From Lachnospiraceae bacterium (lineage in GTDB: Bacteria; Bacillota; Clostridia; Lachnospirales; Lachnospiraceae), in contig JAAVZR010000038.1 of the NCBI GenBank assembly GCA_022791755.1, positions 62,001 through 126,000 on the forward strand: a DNA stretch of 64,000 bases, given 5' to 3'. Positions within the stretch are counted from its first letter, which is position 1. Every line of letters starts with the position of its first letter. Below, piece by piece: positions 1-8,363 of the stretch. The notes below the pieces were generated by a model. It searched no databases. It saw only the letters and a list, made by a program, of their open reading frames with translations, and had not been told where the DNA came from. Both the position numbers and the translations under genes were made by a program.

Positions 1-77
1 GGATGTATCAGAGACTTGGATTCGACATGTGCCTGGGAAGGAGCTTTGCGTGGATCGGTGAAGCAGAGCGGGCGTAA
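1..77 (+). CDS. C-terminal end of a probable GNAT acetyltransferase (cut by window edge)
   Basis: Reading from base 3, the frame gives MYQRLGFDMCLGRSFAWIGE and a few more residues before a TAA at 75-77. The YxxLGF pattern is what usually closes the last beta strands of GNAT N-acetyltransferases. Only about 24 residues are visible, so family membership is an inference from one short motif and the substrate is unknown. The kptA ribosome binding site starts just before its stop, suggesting cotranscription. Confidence 0.4.
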   Translation, partial: MYQRLGFDMCLGRSFAWIGEAERA

Positions 78-98
78 GGAAGAAAGGTGTATGGAAGA

Positions 99-638
99 AT
101 GGGACTGAATGAGGACAGCAGATTTTTAAGCCTGATCCTGCGGCATAAACCGGAGGTGATAGGGATTTCGCTGGATGAGCATGGATGGGCGGACGTGGAT
201 GAGGTGGTCGCGGGAATCGGAAGGGGTCGGAAGTTTGACAGGGATACGCTGGAGGAGATCGTGAGGACGGATGCCAAAGGGCGCTATTCCTTCAATGAGG
301 ATAGGACGAGGATCCGGGCCAATCAGGGCCACTCGCTGCCGGTGGATGTGGAGCTGAAGGAGGGGGAGCCTCCAGCGGTTTTATGGCATGGGACGGGAGA
401 GAAGTATGTCGGCTCTATCGAAAGGCAGGGACTGATTCCGAAGAGCCGGCTGTATGTGCATCTTTCGGCGGATCGGGAAACAGCCCGCAGGGTGGGGCAG
501 AGGCATGGAAGGCCGGTGATCTACCGGGTATTGGCCGGAACAATGCGGGAGGATGGATTTGTCTTTTATCGTTCCGAGAATGGGGTGTGGCTGATAAAGG
601 AGGTGCCGGTCCGGTATCTGGAGAGGGAGAACGGGTAA
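99..638 (+). CDS. kptA: RNA 2'-phosphotransferase, Tpt1/KptA family
   Basis: The 179-residue product fits the usual KptA length. The N-terminal winged-helix half has SRFLSLILRHKPE and LDEHGWADVDEV; the C-terminal ADP-ribosyltransferase-like half has LWHGTG, RLYVHLS and NGVWLIKEVP, which carry the NAD- and RNA-binding residues. The family transfers an internal RNA 2'-phosphate to NAD, giving ADP-ribose 1'',2''-cyclic phosphate. Bacteria lack the tRNA splicing that produces this substrate in fungi, so the physiological target here is unknown. ATG at 99 is preferred because GAAAGG lies 11 bases upstream; GTG at 87 is an alternative in the same frame. Confidence 0.92.
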   Translation: MGLNEDSRFLSLILRHKPEVIGISLDEHGWADVDEVVAGIGRGRKFDRDTLEEIVRTDAKGRYSFNEDRTRIRANQGHSLPVDVELKEGEPPAVLWHGTGEKYVGSIERQGLIPKSRLYVHLSADRETARRVGQRHGRPVIYRVLAGTMREDGFVFYRSENGVWLIKEVPVRYLERENG

Positions 639-668
639 TAGACGAGAGCGATGAGGAGGAGAGACAGG

Positions 669-1439
669 ATGAAGAAACGCGGCATAAAGGAGTGCGTCGG
701 AAAGAAGTATATCGGATGGAAATGCGCTGAAGGGAGATATCTCAAAAGGATACTGCTGTTTGCCATGATAGCCGCTCTGCTCTTATGCGGAGCCTGCGGC
801 AAAGGGCCGAAGGAGCAGGGGACAGAAGAGAATAAAGCGGAAGGAGCCGGGCCGGGAGAGACCGTGGCGGCAGGCGGGACAGCGGGAAAATCCCTGTATG
901 AGCATGGCCTGGAGGTCGTCGCTCTGATGGCGGAGATGGCCGGAAGCAAAGAATACGTTGAGCTTTACACGTCCAGCCCGGAACTGAGAGAAATCCTGTC
1001 GTCTGTGGGAGCCGGCGACTTTGGCGAGCCTTCTGACGTATACCGGGTCCGGGCGATGGAGGGCATCGGCTCTGTCCTGGATATGGCGAAGATTGATTCC
1101 CTGTCGGATGAGCTGCGGGCCAATGTGGCGTCGAAAATGTTTGCGGCGCTGGCTACGCAGATCAACAGTATGGAGGGTACCGCAGCGCTGGCTGCGTCAA
1201 GTCTGTGTACGGCGGAGAAGCTGTTTGTGAGCGGGGAACTGACAGGAAATGAGATATATCTGTATGTATATGAAAATGCGGTTCCGGTGGCTGTTACCTT
1301 TACGAAGGGGGAAAACGGAGCTGTGGCAGCCAGAGGGATATTTATTCTGTATGAGGAGTTTCCGGCGATACAGATGGAAGAAGCGGCGGAGTTCTTGGAG
1401 GGGTTTGGAGTGGAGGTGGAGAGGATAGAGGAGAAGTAG
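669..1439 (+). CDS. Putative secreted lipoprotein, unknown function
   Basis: The 256-residue protein has a basic N-terminus, a hydrophobic stretch at about 27-42 and a lipobox-like LCGAC with the candidate lipidated Cys at 43. A low-complexity Gly/Glu linker (about 45-75) follows, then a mostly helical domain rich in Ala, Met and Glu. ATG at 669 is chosen because GAGGAGGAG lies 8 bases upstream; the in-frame ATG at 651 has no such site. I do not recognise the domain. It sits about 30 bases behind kptA and is closed by the terminator at 1539-1586. The long N-region before the hydrophobic segment is unusual for a lipoprotein. Confidence 0.7.
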   Translation: MKKRGIKECVGKKYIGWKCAEGRYLKRILLFAMIAALLLCGACGKGPKEQGTEENKAEGAGPGETVAAGGTAGKSLYEHGLEVVALMAEMAGSKEYVELYTSSPELREILSSVGAGDFGEPSDVYRVRAMEGIGSVLDMAKIDSLSDELRANVASKMFAALATQINSMEGTAALAASSLCTAEKLFVSGELTGNEIYLYVYENAVPVAVTFTKGENGAVAARGIFILYEEFPAIQMEEAAEFLEGFGVEVERIEEK

Positions 1440-1538
1440 GGGGAAAGCGGAGGGGGAAATAAAGGAGTGGGGCAATACCGGAGAATGCTCAGGGGGAGGG
1501 GAAACTGTACTGTAAAATATAAAACAGGTAAAAAACAA

Positions 1539-1586
1539 AAACGCTGGAACTTTCAACTTATAGGAGAAGGTTGACAGCGTTTTTTC
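1539..1586 (+). terminator. Rho-independent terminator after the lipoprotein gene
   Basis: AAACGCTG pairs with CAGCGTTT across about 28 bases, with GAAC/GGTT adding inner pairing, and a run of six T follows. It separates the kptA-lipoprotein unit from the defence cassette. Confidence 0.75.
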
Positions 1587-1630
1587 TGTATCAGAAGAAG
1601 GGGATCGTCCAAAAAGGATAACAGTTTTAA

Positions 1631-1659
1631 TTGAAGGGGAATAAAAGTTGTGATATGAT
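1631..1659 (+). promoter_or_regulatory. Candidate sigma-A promoter of the hamA operon
   Basis: TTGAAG at 1631-1636 and TATGAT at 1654-1659 are 17 bases apart. This would give a leader of about 110 bases before hamA that contains the inverted repeat at 1733-1762. The rest of the 337-base gap (1440-1776) shows only the terminator. The boxes are not consensus, so confidence is moderate. Confidence 0.45.
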
Positions 1660-1732
1660 AAGATTTAGAATATTTTGCCGGAAATTGGAAAAGGATGTCG
1701 GCATAGACGGAAAAGCAGCAAAAATAACACGC

Positions 1733-1762
1733 ATCGTTGGAGATAATGATCTTTACAACGAT
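1733..1762 (+). promoter_or_regulatory. Inverted repeat just upstream of hamA
   Basis: ATCGTTG at 1733-1739 and CAACGAT at 1756-1762 are perfect 7-base arms around a 16-base AT-rich spacer. The right arm ends 2 bases before the GAGGG ribosome binding site of hamA. It could be an operator for an unlinked regulator or a leader hairpin that affects translation. No regulator gene lies next to the cassette. Confidence 0.5.
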
Positions 1763-1776
1763 AAGAGGGATTCTGC

Positions 1777-2736
1777 ATGAGTATTGCCGGGGAATATAAA
1801 ATAATATATCAGAAAGAGATGGCAGAAGCGGCCGGAGAGATACTTTGTTCGTACAGGCCGGTTTTTAAAACCTATGAGTTCAGGCCGATGCGTCATAACT
1901 GCGGGATATGTGGAGGAAGCTGCTGTACGGAAGATTGCGGTAAGGGGCTGGGTGGCCTGATGCGGAGAAATCTGGTTTTTTATTGTTATGGAGAGGAAGA
2001 GATCGTGGAGGGAGTTAAAAATGGCCGATTCTGTGATTTGGAGAATGCGGCCTTATACGCATATAAAAAACGGCTGCCAAAACGCGCGGCGCTTCAGGAC
2101 GGGCTGCCGGGCGAGGTGCTGTTGGACCTGCTGATCCAGACGGATGAGCCGGAGGCTTATAAGCTGGCGGTAAGGACTCTTTTTCGTCAGGATGATAACA
2201 ACGAGATCAAAGGATTTGATCTCACATATTTTTCAATACGGCAGGGGAAGATCTCTCTTTGGCTGGGACAGGCTAAAATGGGGACAAAGGGGTATTGCCG
2301 GGGAGGAATCGACGCCGATTTGATGAAGCTGGAAAAGGAGTATTTAAGCCGTCAGATCTATTTTGTGGCGGATAAACCTGTGGGAATTACAGAAGAGGCA
2401 AAAAAGATAGTAGAAGCGATCAATGATCTGAATATGCGCAATATAAGAAAGAGCAACACAGTACAGGCGGAGGAACTGCTGAAGCATTTTCGGGAGAAGG
2501 ATATTTCGATTAAAATTCCCTGTCTGCTGGCATATGGTACAGACGGCGTATATGAGGATATAAAGCAGGTAGAGCAACACATTGCAAAGGAGATCGAAGG
2601 AGCACAGAAGTATTTTGCACAGAAGAAATATATTTTTGAAGGTTTTACTCCGGAAATCCTGTTTTATGTGCTTCCTTTGAAGGATTTGAAAAAATTGCGC
2701 AGTGACGAGGGATTCTATTATGGATTACGTGAGTGA
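1777..2736 (+). CDS. hamA: Hachiman effector nuclease subunit HamA (DUF1837)
   Basis: The 319-residue protein matches DUF1837/HamA by its GFDLTYF block (about 146-152) followed by LWLGQAKM (about 161-168), the layout of a PD-(D/E)xK nuclease core. The candidate metal and catalytic residues are D148, Q165 and K167; Gln replaces the acidic residue usual in ExK, a variant tolerated in some related nucleases such as the Mrr group. In known Hachiman, HamA is held inactive by the helicase HamB and degrades DNA when HamB senses damage or phage intermediates. An odd feature is a Cys cluster near the N-terminus (C42, C45, C49, C50, C54) that might bind a metal. The start has GAGGG 7 bases upstream. 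Its end overlaps hamB by 17 bases. The family call rests on motif recall, not a search. Confidence 0.75.
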   Translation: MSIAGEYKIIYQKEMAEAAGEILCSYRPVFKTYEFRPMRHNCGICGGSCCTEDCGKGLGGLMRRNLVFYCYGEEEIVEGVKNGRFCDLENAALYAYKKRLPKRAALQDGLPGEVLLDLLIQTDEPEAYKLAVRTLFRQDDNNEIKGFDLTYFSIRQGKISLWLGQAKMGTKGYCRGGIDADLMKLEKEYLSRQIYFVADKPVGITEEAKKIVEAINDLNMRNIRKSNTVQAEELLKHFREKDISIKIPCLLAYGTDGVYEDIKQVEQHIAKEIEGAQKYFAQKKYIFEGFTPEILFYVLPLKDLKKLRSDEGFYYGLRE

Positions 2737-5080
2737 GCTTCTGAAAGCAATCAATGAATTTCACGAGGAGGAACCGAAAAGCCGGGAGCGACTTCGCGAC
2801 CTGGTATGTGTGATTTCAGATCAAAAGAGATACCAGGAAGATATTTTAATGCGTAAACTTTTATATATTGCGTCGCAGAAAATGCGTGTATTTGGTTATA
2901 ACGTGCAAAATGGTATCCAGATCGATCCAGACAGAAGCGCGGGGGAGCTTACGGTGATCCGCAATGAAAGCGTAAAGGCGAATTATCGTTCGCAGGTGTG
3001 GCAGAATAATATCCTTGACAAGTCGCAGAAGGAAATCATAGATTTCTATCAGTCGCTGGCAGTAAAGCGGATGCTGGTGAGTGCGCCGACTTCCTATGGG
3101 AAAACCTTTATTATGCGTGAGATTTTTTTTCGGAACAGGAGACGGTATCAGAACATTGTACTGGTGTTTCCTACAGTTGCCCTGTTGCGGGAAAATGCGG
3201 AGAGTATGGAGAAACTGAACCGGGAGAAGGAACTGGGGTACCATGTCATTAAATCGGTGGACAATGAGATCGGGGAGCGGAATATTTTCGTCTTTACACC
3301 GGAGCGCACGTTGCAGCTGCTGGCAATCCGGCCGGACATCAAGCTGGATTTTTTCTTTTTTGATGAGATGTATAAAATAGATGAAGATTTCAGTATGGAG
3401 GAGGCAGAGAGCACAGGGACAGCCGTGCGCGGAAATATGTTCCGGCAGACGACACCGGACCTTCTGAAGGAGGAAAGAGCAAAAACCTTTCGTATCTGTC
3501 TGTACCTGCTCTCAAAGCAGGTACCAGAGTATTATCTGGCCGGGCCGAATTTGTCACGGGAACATTTTGAGGAGGGAATGCGGATCTATCTTGAAAAGAA
3601 TCGGATTCAGGTCAAGATGGTTACGTTTGAACCGACCCGGCGTATCCGGGTGGACGCTTATGGGAAGGCGATCGCAGAGCATGTGGAGGGACTGCCAATG
3701 GCTCCTGTGGGAGGAAAGGCGCTGCGTGGCTCGGTGAGAGAACGTCTCTGCGATGTGATGGAATATATTTCGCAGCGTGGGTACGGACCGACTCTTTTGT
3801 ATTGTACCTCACCGGCCAAGGCGAATGAATATGCGATCATTCTGGCAGGAGGACAAGAAGACAGAACTATTGGCGATAAGGAGTATCAGATTTTTTTGGA
3901 CCACATAAAGAGGGCATATGATATAAAGGGGTCGATTCAGCACTGGAGCTTTTGGAATGTTTTGCAGAAGGGGTTTGCAATGCATCATGGAAAACTGCCT
4001 AAATACATACAGAAAGAGGTTCTGGAGCTGTTTAACCGGGGTGTGTTTGAGCTGTTGTTCTGCACGTCCACGATTGTGGAGGGTGTGAATACTAATGCGA
4101 AAAATATGGTAATCTTGAATCACACAAAGGGGAGTTCTTCGCTGACCGCTTTTGACTTAAAGAATATTATCGGGCGGGCGGGACGATATTACCACAATTT
4201 TATCGGCAGGTATTTTTATTTTGACAAGGAACTGCCGGGGATTGCGAAAAATGAGAATCTGTGTCTGGATTTTGTGACCTATGGGGTCAGGAAGCTGGAG
4301 GCGGTAGATCTGGATAATGCGGATATGTCTGATTTGACACAGGGAAACCAACAGGCAAAGGCATTGCGGCAGGAACAGCAGCGAAAGTATTGTCTGCCAG
4401 AGGAGATCTTTATAAAGAACCGGTTGGTGAAAAAGGAAGCTCAGGAGACACTGCTTTGTTATCTGCTGGAGAAGGAAGAGGAATTTGAAGCTTTTTTTGC
4501 CTATGCAATACGTGCCAATATTGTGGAACAGTTTACAAAGTACGCAGCGTTAAACACGGTGCTGAAAATATTTAAGGGGGCCGGGCTGCTGGATGAGGGC
4601 ATTGTGAAGCGTTATAGCGCGATTTCGATCAGCTACACAAAGGATGGGTTTCAGGGCGTCTTGCGCTACCAGATTCGCGAGGCACAAAAAGGGAGCATTC
4701 CCTATGACAGAGCGTATGCAAACGCTTTTAATACGCAGAGAGATATTATCGAATATAAGATTCCCAAATTGTTGGCATTGTTTGAAAGTATTTTTGTCTG
4801 TGCGGCTGAAAAGCGGGGAAGGAAACTTTCGGGATTTTCGCTGTCGCGGGTGGTGCGGTTTTACGAAACAGGAGTGCGGAGTTATTTTGGGGAGCAGCTG
4901 GTGGAATTTGGCTTTCCGTTAGATACGATTCGGAAAATGGAACAGAAATTTCCGCAGCTTCTGCATCTGGACAGCGGAGGGGTTCTGGCATTTATACGAG
5001 GTCGGGGCAGGGCGTTTGCAGAATTGCTGGATGAATATGAGAGACAGCTTTTGAATAAGGCGCTGCGGTCTTTTAATTGA
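2720..5080 (+). CDS. hamB: Hachiman helicase subunit HamB (Ski2-like SF2)
   Basis: The 786-residue protein is a Ski2-like superfamily 2 helicase: Walker A APTSYGKT at about 122-129, motif Ia VFPTVALLREN, motif II DEMYK at about 215, the helicase C segment MHHGKLPK and TSTIVEGVNT, and motif VI IIGRAGR at about 482. The all-helical C-terminal third (about 540-786) has no motif I recognise. In Hachiman, HamB scans DNA and restrains HamA. ATG at 2720 is chosen over GTG at 2702 because GAGGG lies 8 bases upstream; translation is probably coupled to hamA through the overlap. Base composition is more AT-rich than in flanking housekeeping genes. Confidence 0.85.
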   Translation: MDYVSELLKAINEFHEEEPKSRERLRDLVCVISDQKRYQEDILMRKLLYIASQKMRVFGYNVQNGIQIDPDRSAGELTVIRNESVKANYRSQVWQNNILDKSQKEIIDFYQSLAVKRMLVSAPTSYGKTFIMREIFFRNRRRYQNIVLVFPTVALLRENAESMEKLNREKELGYHVIKSVDNEIGERNIFVFTPERTLQLLAIRPDIKLDFFFFDEMYKIDEDFSMEEAESTGTAVRGNMFRQTTPDLLKEERAKTFRICLYLLSKQVPEYYLAGPNLSREHFEEGMRIYLEKNRIQVKMVTFEPTRRIRVDAYGKAIAEHVEGLPMAPVGGKALRGSVRERLCDVMEYISQRGYGPTLLYCTSPAKANEYAIILAGGQEDRTIGDKEYQIFLDHIKRAYDIKGSIQHWSFWNVLQKGFAMHHGKLPKYIQKEVLELFNRGVFELLFCTSTIVEGVNTNAKNMVILNHTKGSSSLTAFDLKNIIGRAGRYYHNFIGRYFYFDKELPGIAKNENLCLDFVTYGVRKLEAVDLDNADMSDLTQGNQQAKALRQEQQRKYCLPEEIFIKNRLVKKEAQETLLCYLLEKEEEFEAFFAYAIRANIVEQFTKYAALNTVLKIFKGAGLLDEGIVKRYSAISISYTKDGFQGVLRYQIREAQKGSIPYDRAYANAFNTQRDIIEYKIPKLLALFESIFVCAAEKRGRKLSGFSLSRVVRFYETGVRSYFGEQLVEFGFPLDTIRKMEQKFPQLLHLDSGGVLAFIRGRGRAFAELLDEYERQLLNKALRSFN

Positions 5081-5105
5081 CGGTTCAAAAAAGGAGGCTT
5101 TGGGA

Positions 5106-5705
5106 ATGGCAGAGTGCGGGACGATTGATTATTATAACAGAAATGCAGAGGCTTATATTGTGTCCACAGTGGGGGTGGAGTTCCAGGGGATGCAGGAAAG
5201 GTTTCTGCGGGAGGTTCCGGCAGGGGGAACGATCCTTGATTTTGGATGTGGGTCAGGACGGGACACAAAGTATTTTCTGGAGAGAGGGTATCGGGTGACG
5301 GCAGCGGATGGCTCGGAGGAGTTCTGCCGTCTGGCAGGGGCATATACAGGGATTTTGGTAAAGCAGATGCTGTTTCAGGAGCTGGATGAGATAGGCGTGT
5401 ATGATGGGATCTGGGCCTGCTCGTCGATTTTGCATTTGGCCTATAGGGAACTGAAAGCTGTGATGGGGAAGATGGCGCGGGCTTTAAAGCCTGGAGGCGT
5501 GGTTTATACGTCGTTTAAGTATGGGGAGTTTGAGGGGGAGCGGAATGGAAGGTATTTTACAGATATGACCGAGGAGAAGGTAGAGAGGCTTTTGGAGGAA
5601 GTGGCGGTGTTTGGAGTGATAGAGCAGTGGGTGACCAAAGATGTAAGGCCGGGGAGAGAGGAAGAGAGATGGGTGAATTTGTTGTTGAGGGTGGAGAGAG
5701 CATAG
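5106..5705 (+). CDS. Class I SAM-dependent methyltransferase in the defence cassette
   Basis: The 199-residue protein has motif I ILDFGCGSGRD (about 44-54), an acidic end of strand 2 (TAADGSEEF) and the post-I segment LKPGGVVYTSFKYG. This is the small-molecule/protein type (Methyltransf_11/25, TehB-like); there is no DPPY or IPPC motif, so it is not an ordinary DNA modification enzyme. The substrate is unknown. AAGGAGG sits 8 bases before ATG 5106. It lies 25 bases after hamB and overlaps the next helicase by 37 bases, so the four genes read as one operon. It may modify a nucleotide, a protein or a host target, or simply travel with the downstream helicase. Confidence 0.8.
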   Translation: MAECGTIDYYNRNAEAYIVSTVGVEFQGMQERFLREVPAGGTILDFGCGSGRDTKYFLERGYRVTAADGSEEFCRLAGAYTGILVKQMLFQELDEIGVYDGIWACSSILHLAYRELKAVMGKMARALKPGGVVYTSFKYGEFEGERNGRYFTDMTEEKVERLLEEVAVFGVIEQWVTKDVRPGREEERWVNLLLRVERA

Positions 5706-8164
5706 TCTTTGAGCCGATTGGTGCGATTACAGGCGGTGATGATCCTGGAAAATATTTGCTGTGCCAGCTGCGCGCGAGTATTTGCCGTGCCAAACGGATT
5801 GATATTATTGTGTCGTTTTTAATGGAATCGGGCGTAAGGCTGATATTGAGAGATTTGCAGTCGGCTCTTGACAGGGGAGCGTCGATTCGTATGCTGACAG
5901 GAAACTATTTGGGGATTACACAGCCTTCAGCGCTGTATTTGCTGAAAAAGGAACTGGGGGAGCGTGTGGACCTGCGGTTTTATAATGAGAAGCATCGTTC
6001 ATTTCACCCGAAGGCGTATATTTTTCATTATGAAACGGAAAGCGAAATTTTTATTGGTTCTTCCAATATTTCCCGAAGCGCGCTTACTTCGGGCATTGAA
6101 TGGAACTATCGTTTCAGCAGCCGTTATGATGAAGGGAATTTTCGGCGGTTTTATCATACCTTTGAGAATTTGTTCTCAAATCATTCGATTATTATTGACA
6201 AGGAGGAACTGAAACGGTACTCCAAAAGCTGGAGACGACCGGCAGTAGCCCGGGATTTGGAGCGCTATGAGACGGAAAGGGAAACGGAGGAGAGGACGGC
6301 AGCAGGACAGGCAGAGAAGTTGTTTCAGCCCAGAGGAGCGCAGATAGAGGCGCTGTATGCATTGAAGGACAGCCGGGCGGAAGGGGCGTCCCGGGGGTTG
6401 GTTTATGCGGCGACGGGAATCGGAAAAACGTATCTGGCGGCGTTTGATTCAGCCGCATATGAGCGTGTACTTTTCGTGGCGCACCGAGAGGAGATCTTGA
6501 AGCAGGCAGCCATGGCATTTCGCAATGTGAGAAAGTCAGAGTGCTATGGCTTTTTTAATAAGGATTATAAAGATGTTGAGCAGCCGGTGATTTTTGCTTC
6601 AGTAGATACGCTGGGAAAAGATGAGTATCTGACAGAGAGGTATTTTGCAAGGGAGTATTTTGACTATCTTGTTGTGGATGAGTTTCATCATGCGGTGAAT
6701 GAGAAGTATCGTAAAATCATTGATTATTTTCAGCCGGAATTTCTTTTGGGGCTGACCGCGACGCCGGAGCGGATGGATGGCAGAGATATCTATGGGATAT
6801 GTGATTACAATGTACCGTATGAAATTTCATTGAAGGACGCGATTAATAAAGGGATGCTGGTTCCCTTTCATTACTATGGGATTTATGACAAGACAGATTA
6901 TTCGGGTCTGCGTGTGGTGAGGGGGGAATACGCGCAGCAGGAGCTGAATCAGCTTTATGTGACGAATGCGGATCGTTACGAGCTGATTTATAAGCATTAT
7001 CGAAAGTATCGTTCGCAAAAAGCGTTAGGATTTTGCTGTTCGAGAAAGCATGCGGAGGAGATGGCACGGGATTTTTCGTTAAGAGGGGTAGCAGCACTTG
7101 CGGTGTACAGCAATTCGGACGGGGAATTTTCGGAGGAGAGAGACATTGCGCTGGAGAGACTTGGCAGAGGCGAGATACAGGTAATTTTTTCGGTGGATAT
7201 GTTTAATGAGGGGCTGGATATCCCTGCGGTAGATATGGTGCTGTTTTTGCGGCCTACGCAGTCGCCGGTGGTATTTTTGCAGCAGCTGGGGCGAGGGCTG
7301 AGAAGAAGCCGGGGAAAAGAGTTTTTGACGGTTCTGGATTTTATAGGGAATTATGAAAGAGCCGGAAGGGCACCGTTTTTACTGAGCGGACAAGCAGGGG
7401 CAGAATGCACGAGTGCAACGAGAGGCGGGGAGGATTTCGAGTTTGAGTACCCGGATGGCTGTATAGTGGATTTTGACATGCGGCTGATTGACCTGTTTCG
7501 TGAGATGGAGAATCGGAATATGACGATTCGGGATATTATTCAGAGGGAGTATTTTCGGGTGAAGGAGGTTCTGGGAGGAAAGGTGCCGACTAGAATGGAA
7601 CTGTTTTCCTGTATGTATGGCGGGGTATATGAATTGTGCATAAAAAATGCGAGGGAGAATCCGTTTCGTCATTATTTGGAGTATCTGCATGAGTTGGGGG
7701 AGCTGACAGAGGCAGAGCAGGTTCTGTATGACGGGGGCGGCAGAGAATTTCTGGAGATGCTGGAAACGACGAGTATGCAGAAGGCTTACAAGATGCCTGT
7801 GCTGTATGCGTTTTATAATGATGGGAAGATTCGTATGGGGGTGACAGAGAGGGAATTGCTGGAAAGCTGGAAGCGTTTTTTTGATGAGGGAACGAACTGG
7901 AGGGATCTGGGGAGCAGCGCAGCTTCGTATGAGGAGTATAGAAGGATTTCGGATAAAGCGCATTTGGGGAATATAAAGCGGAATCCGGTGCATTTTCTGT
8001 TGGCTTCGGGGAAGGGGTTTTTTGTGGAGAGCGGAGAGTATGTGCTGGGGCTGAGAGAAGAATTGAGGGAGGTAATTGGGAAGAGAGCGTTTGGAGAACA
8101 TATGCGGGATGTGATTGAGTATCGGGTGGTGGAGTATTATCGGAGAAGGTATAAGGGAGAATAG
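5669..8164 (+). CDS. PLD-nuclease/DEAD-type helicase fusion with DUF3427-like tail
   Basis: The 831-residue protein has three parts. Residues about 20-190 form a phospholipase-D-like nuclease with the half-motif HPK (about 113-115) and GSSNIS (about 130-135). Residues about 220-560 are an SF2 helicase of the ResIII type with AATGIGKT (about 247), DEFHH (about 337), LTATPER and the motif VI stretch QLGRGLRRSR. The remainder resembles the DUF3427 tail of such proteins. The expected job is ATP-driven movement on nucleic acid coupled to cutting. ATG 5669 has the purine-rich site GGGGAGAGAGG upstream; GTG 5627 is an alternative. The 37-base overlap with the methyltransferase suggests coupled translation. 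Homologues occur near restriction and other defence genes. Confidence 0.85.
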   Translation: MGEFVVEGGESIVFEPIGAITGGDDPGKYLLCQLRASICRAKRIDIIVSFLMESGVRLILRDLQSALDRGASIRMLTGNYLGITQPSALYLLKKELGERVDLRFYNEKHRSFHPKAYIFHYETESEIFIGSSNISRSALTSGIEWNYRFSSRYDEGNFRRFYHTFENLFSNHSIIIDKEELKRYSKSWRRPAVARDLERYETERETEERTAAGQAEKLFQPRGAQIEALYALKDSRAEGASRGLVYAATGIGKTYLAAFDSAAYERVLFVAHREEILKQAAMAFRNVRKSECYGFFNKDYKDVEQPVIFASVDTLGKDEYLTERYFAREYFDYLVVDEFHHAVNEKYRKIIDYFQPEFLLGLTATPERMDGRDIYGICDYNVPYEISLKDAINKGMLVPFHYYGIYDKTDYSGLRVVRGEYAQQELNQLYVTNADRYELIYKHYRKYRSQKALGFCCSRKHAEEMARDFSLRGVAALAVYSNSDGEFSEERDIALERLGRGEIQVIFSVDMFNEGLDIPAVDMVLFLRPTQSPVVFLQQLGRGLRRSRGKEFLTVLDFIGNYERAGRAPFLLSGQAGAECTSATRGGEDFEFEYPDGCIVDFDMRLIDLFREMENRNMTIRDIIQREYFRVKEVLGGKVPTRMELFSCMYGGVYELCIKNARENPFRHYLEYLHELGELTEAEQVLYDGGGREFLEMLETTSMQKAYKMPVLYAFYNDGKIRMGVTERELLESWKRFFDEGTNWRDLGSSAASYEEYRRISDKAHLGNIKRNPVHFLLASGKGFFVESGEYVLGLREELREVIGKRAFGEHMRDVIEYRVVEYYRRRYKGE

Positions 8165-8363
8165 GAGAGCAAATAAGAAGAACATTTTTAAGAGATTGTG
8201 AAAGAAACGCAGACCCGCTTAGTCCTCCCCACTTCCCAGCATAAAGCAGATCCGCCATCCGAATTGCCATACCCATATAAATCAGCCTGTAAATATACAT
8301 TGCAGGCAGCAGGCAAATACTCTATAATTAAGTATATAAATCAGAATGCCAGGAGGCCGTCAT

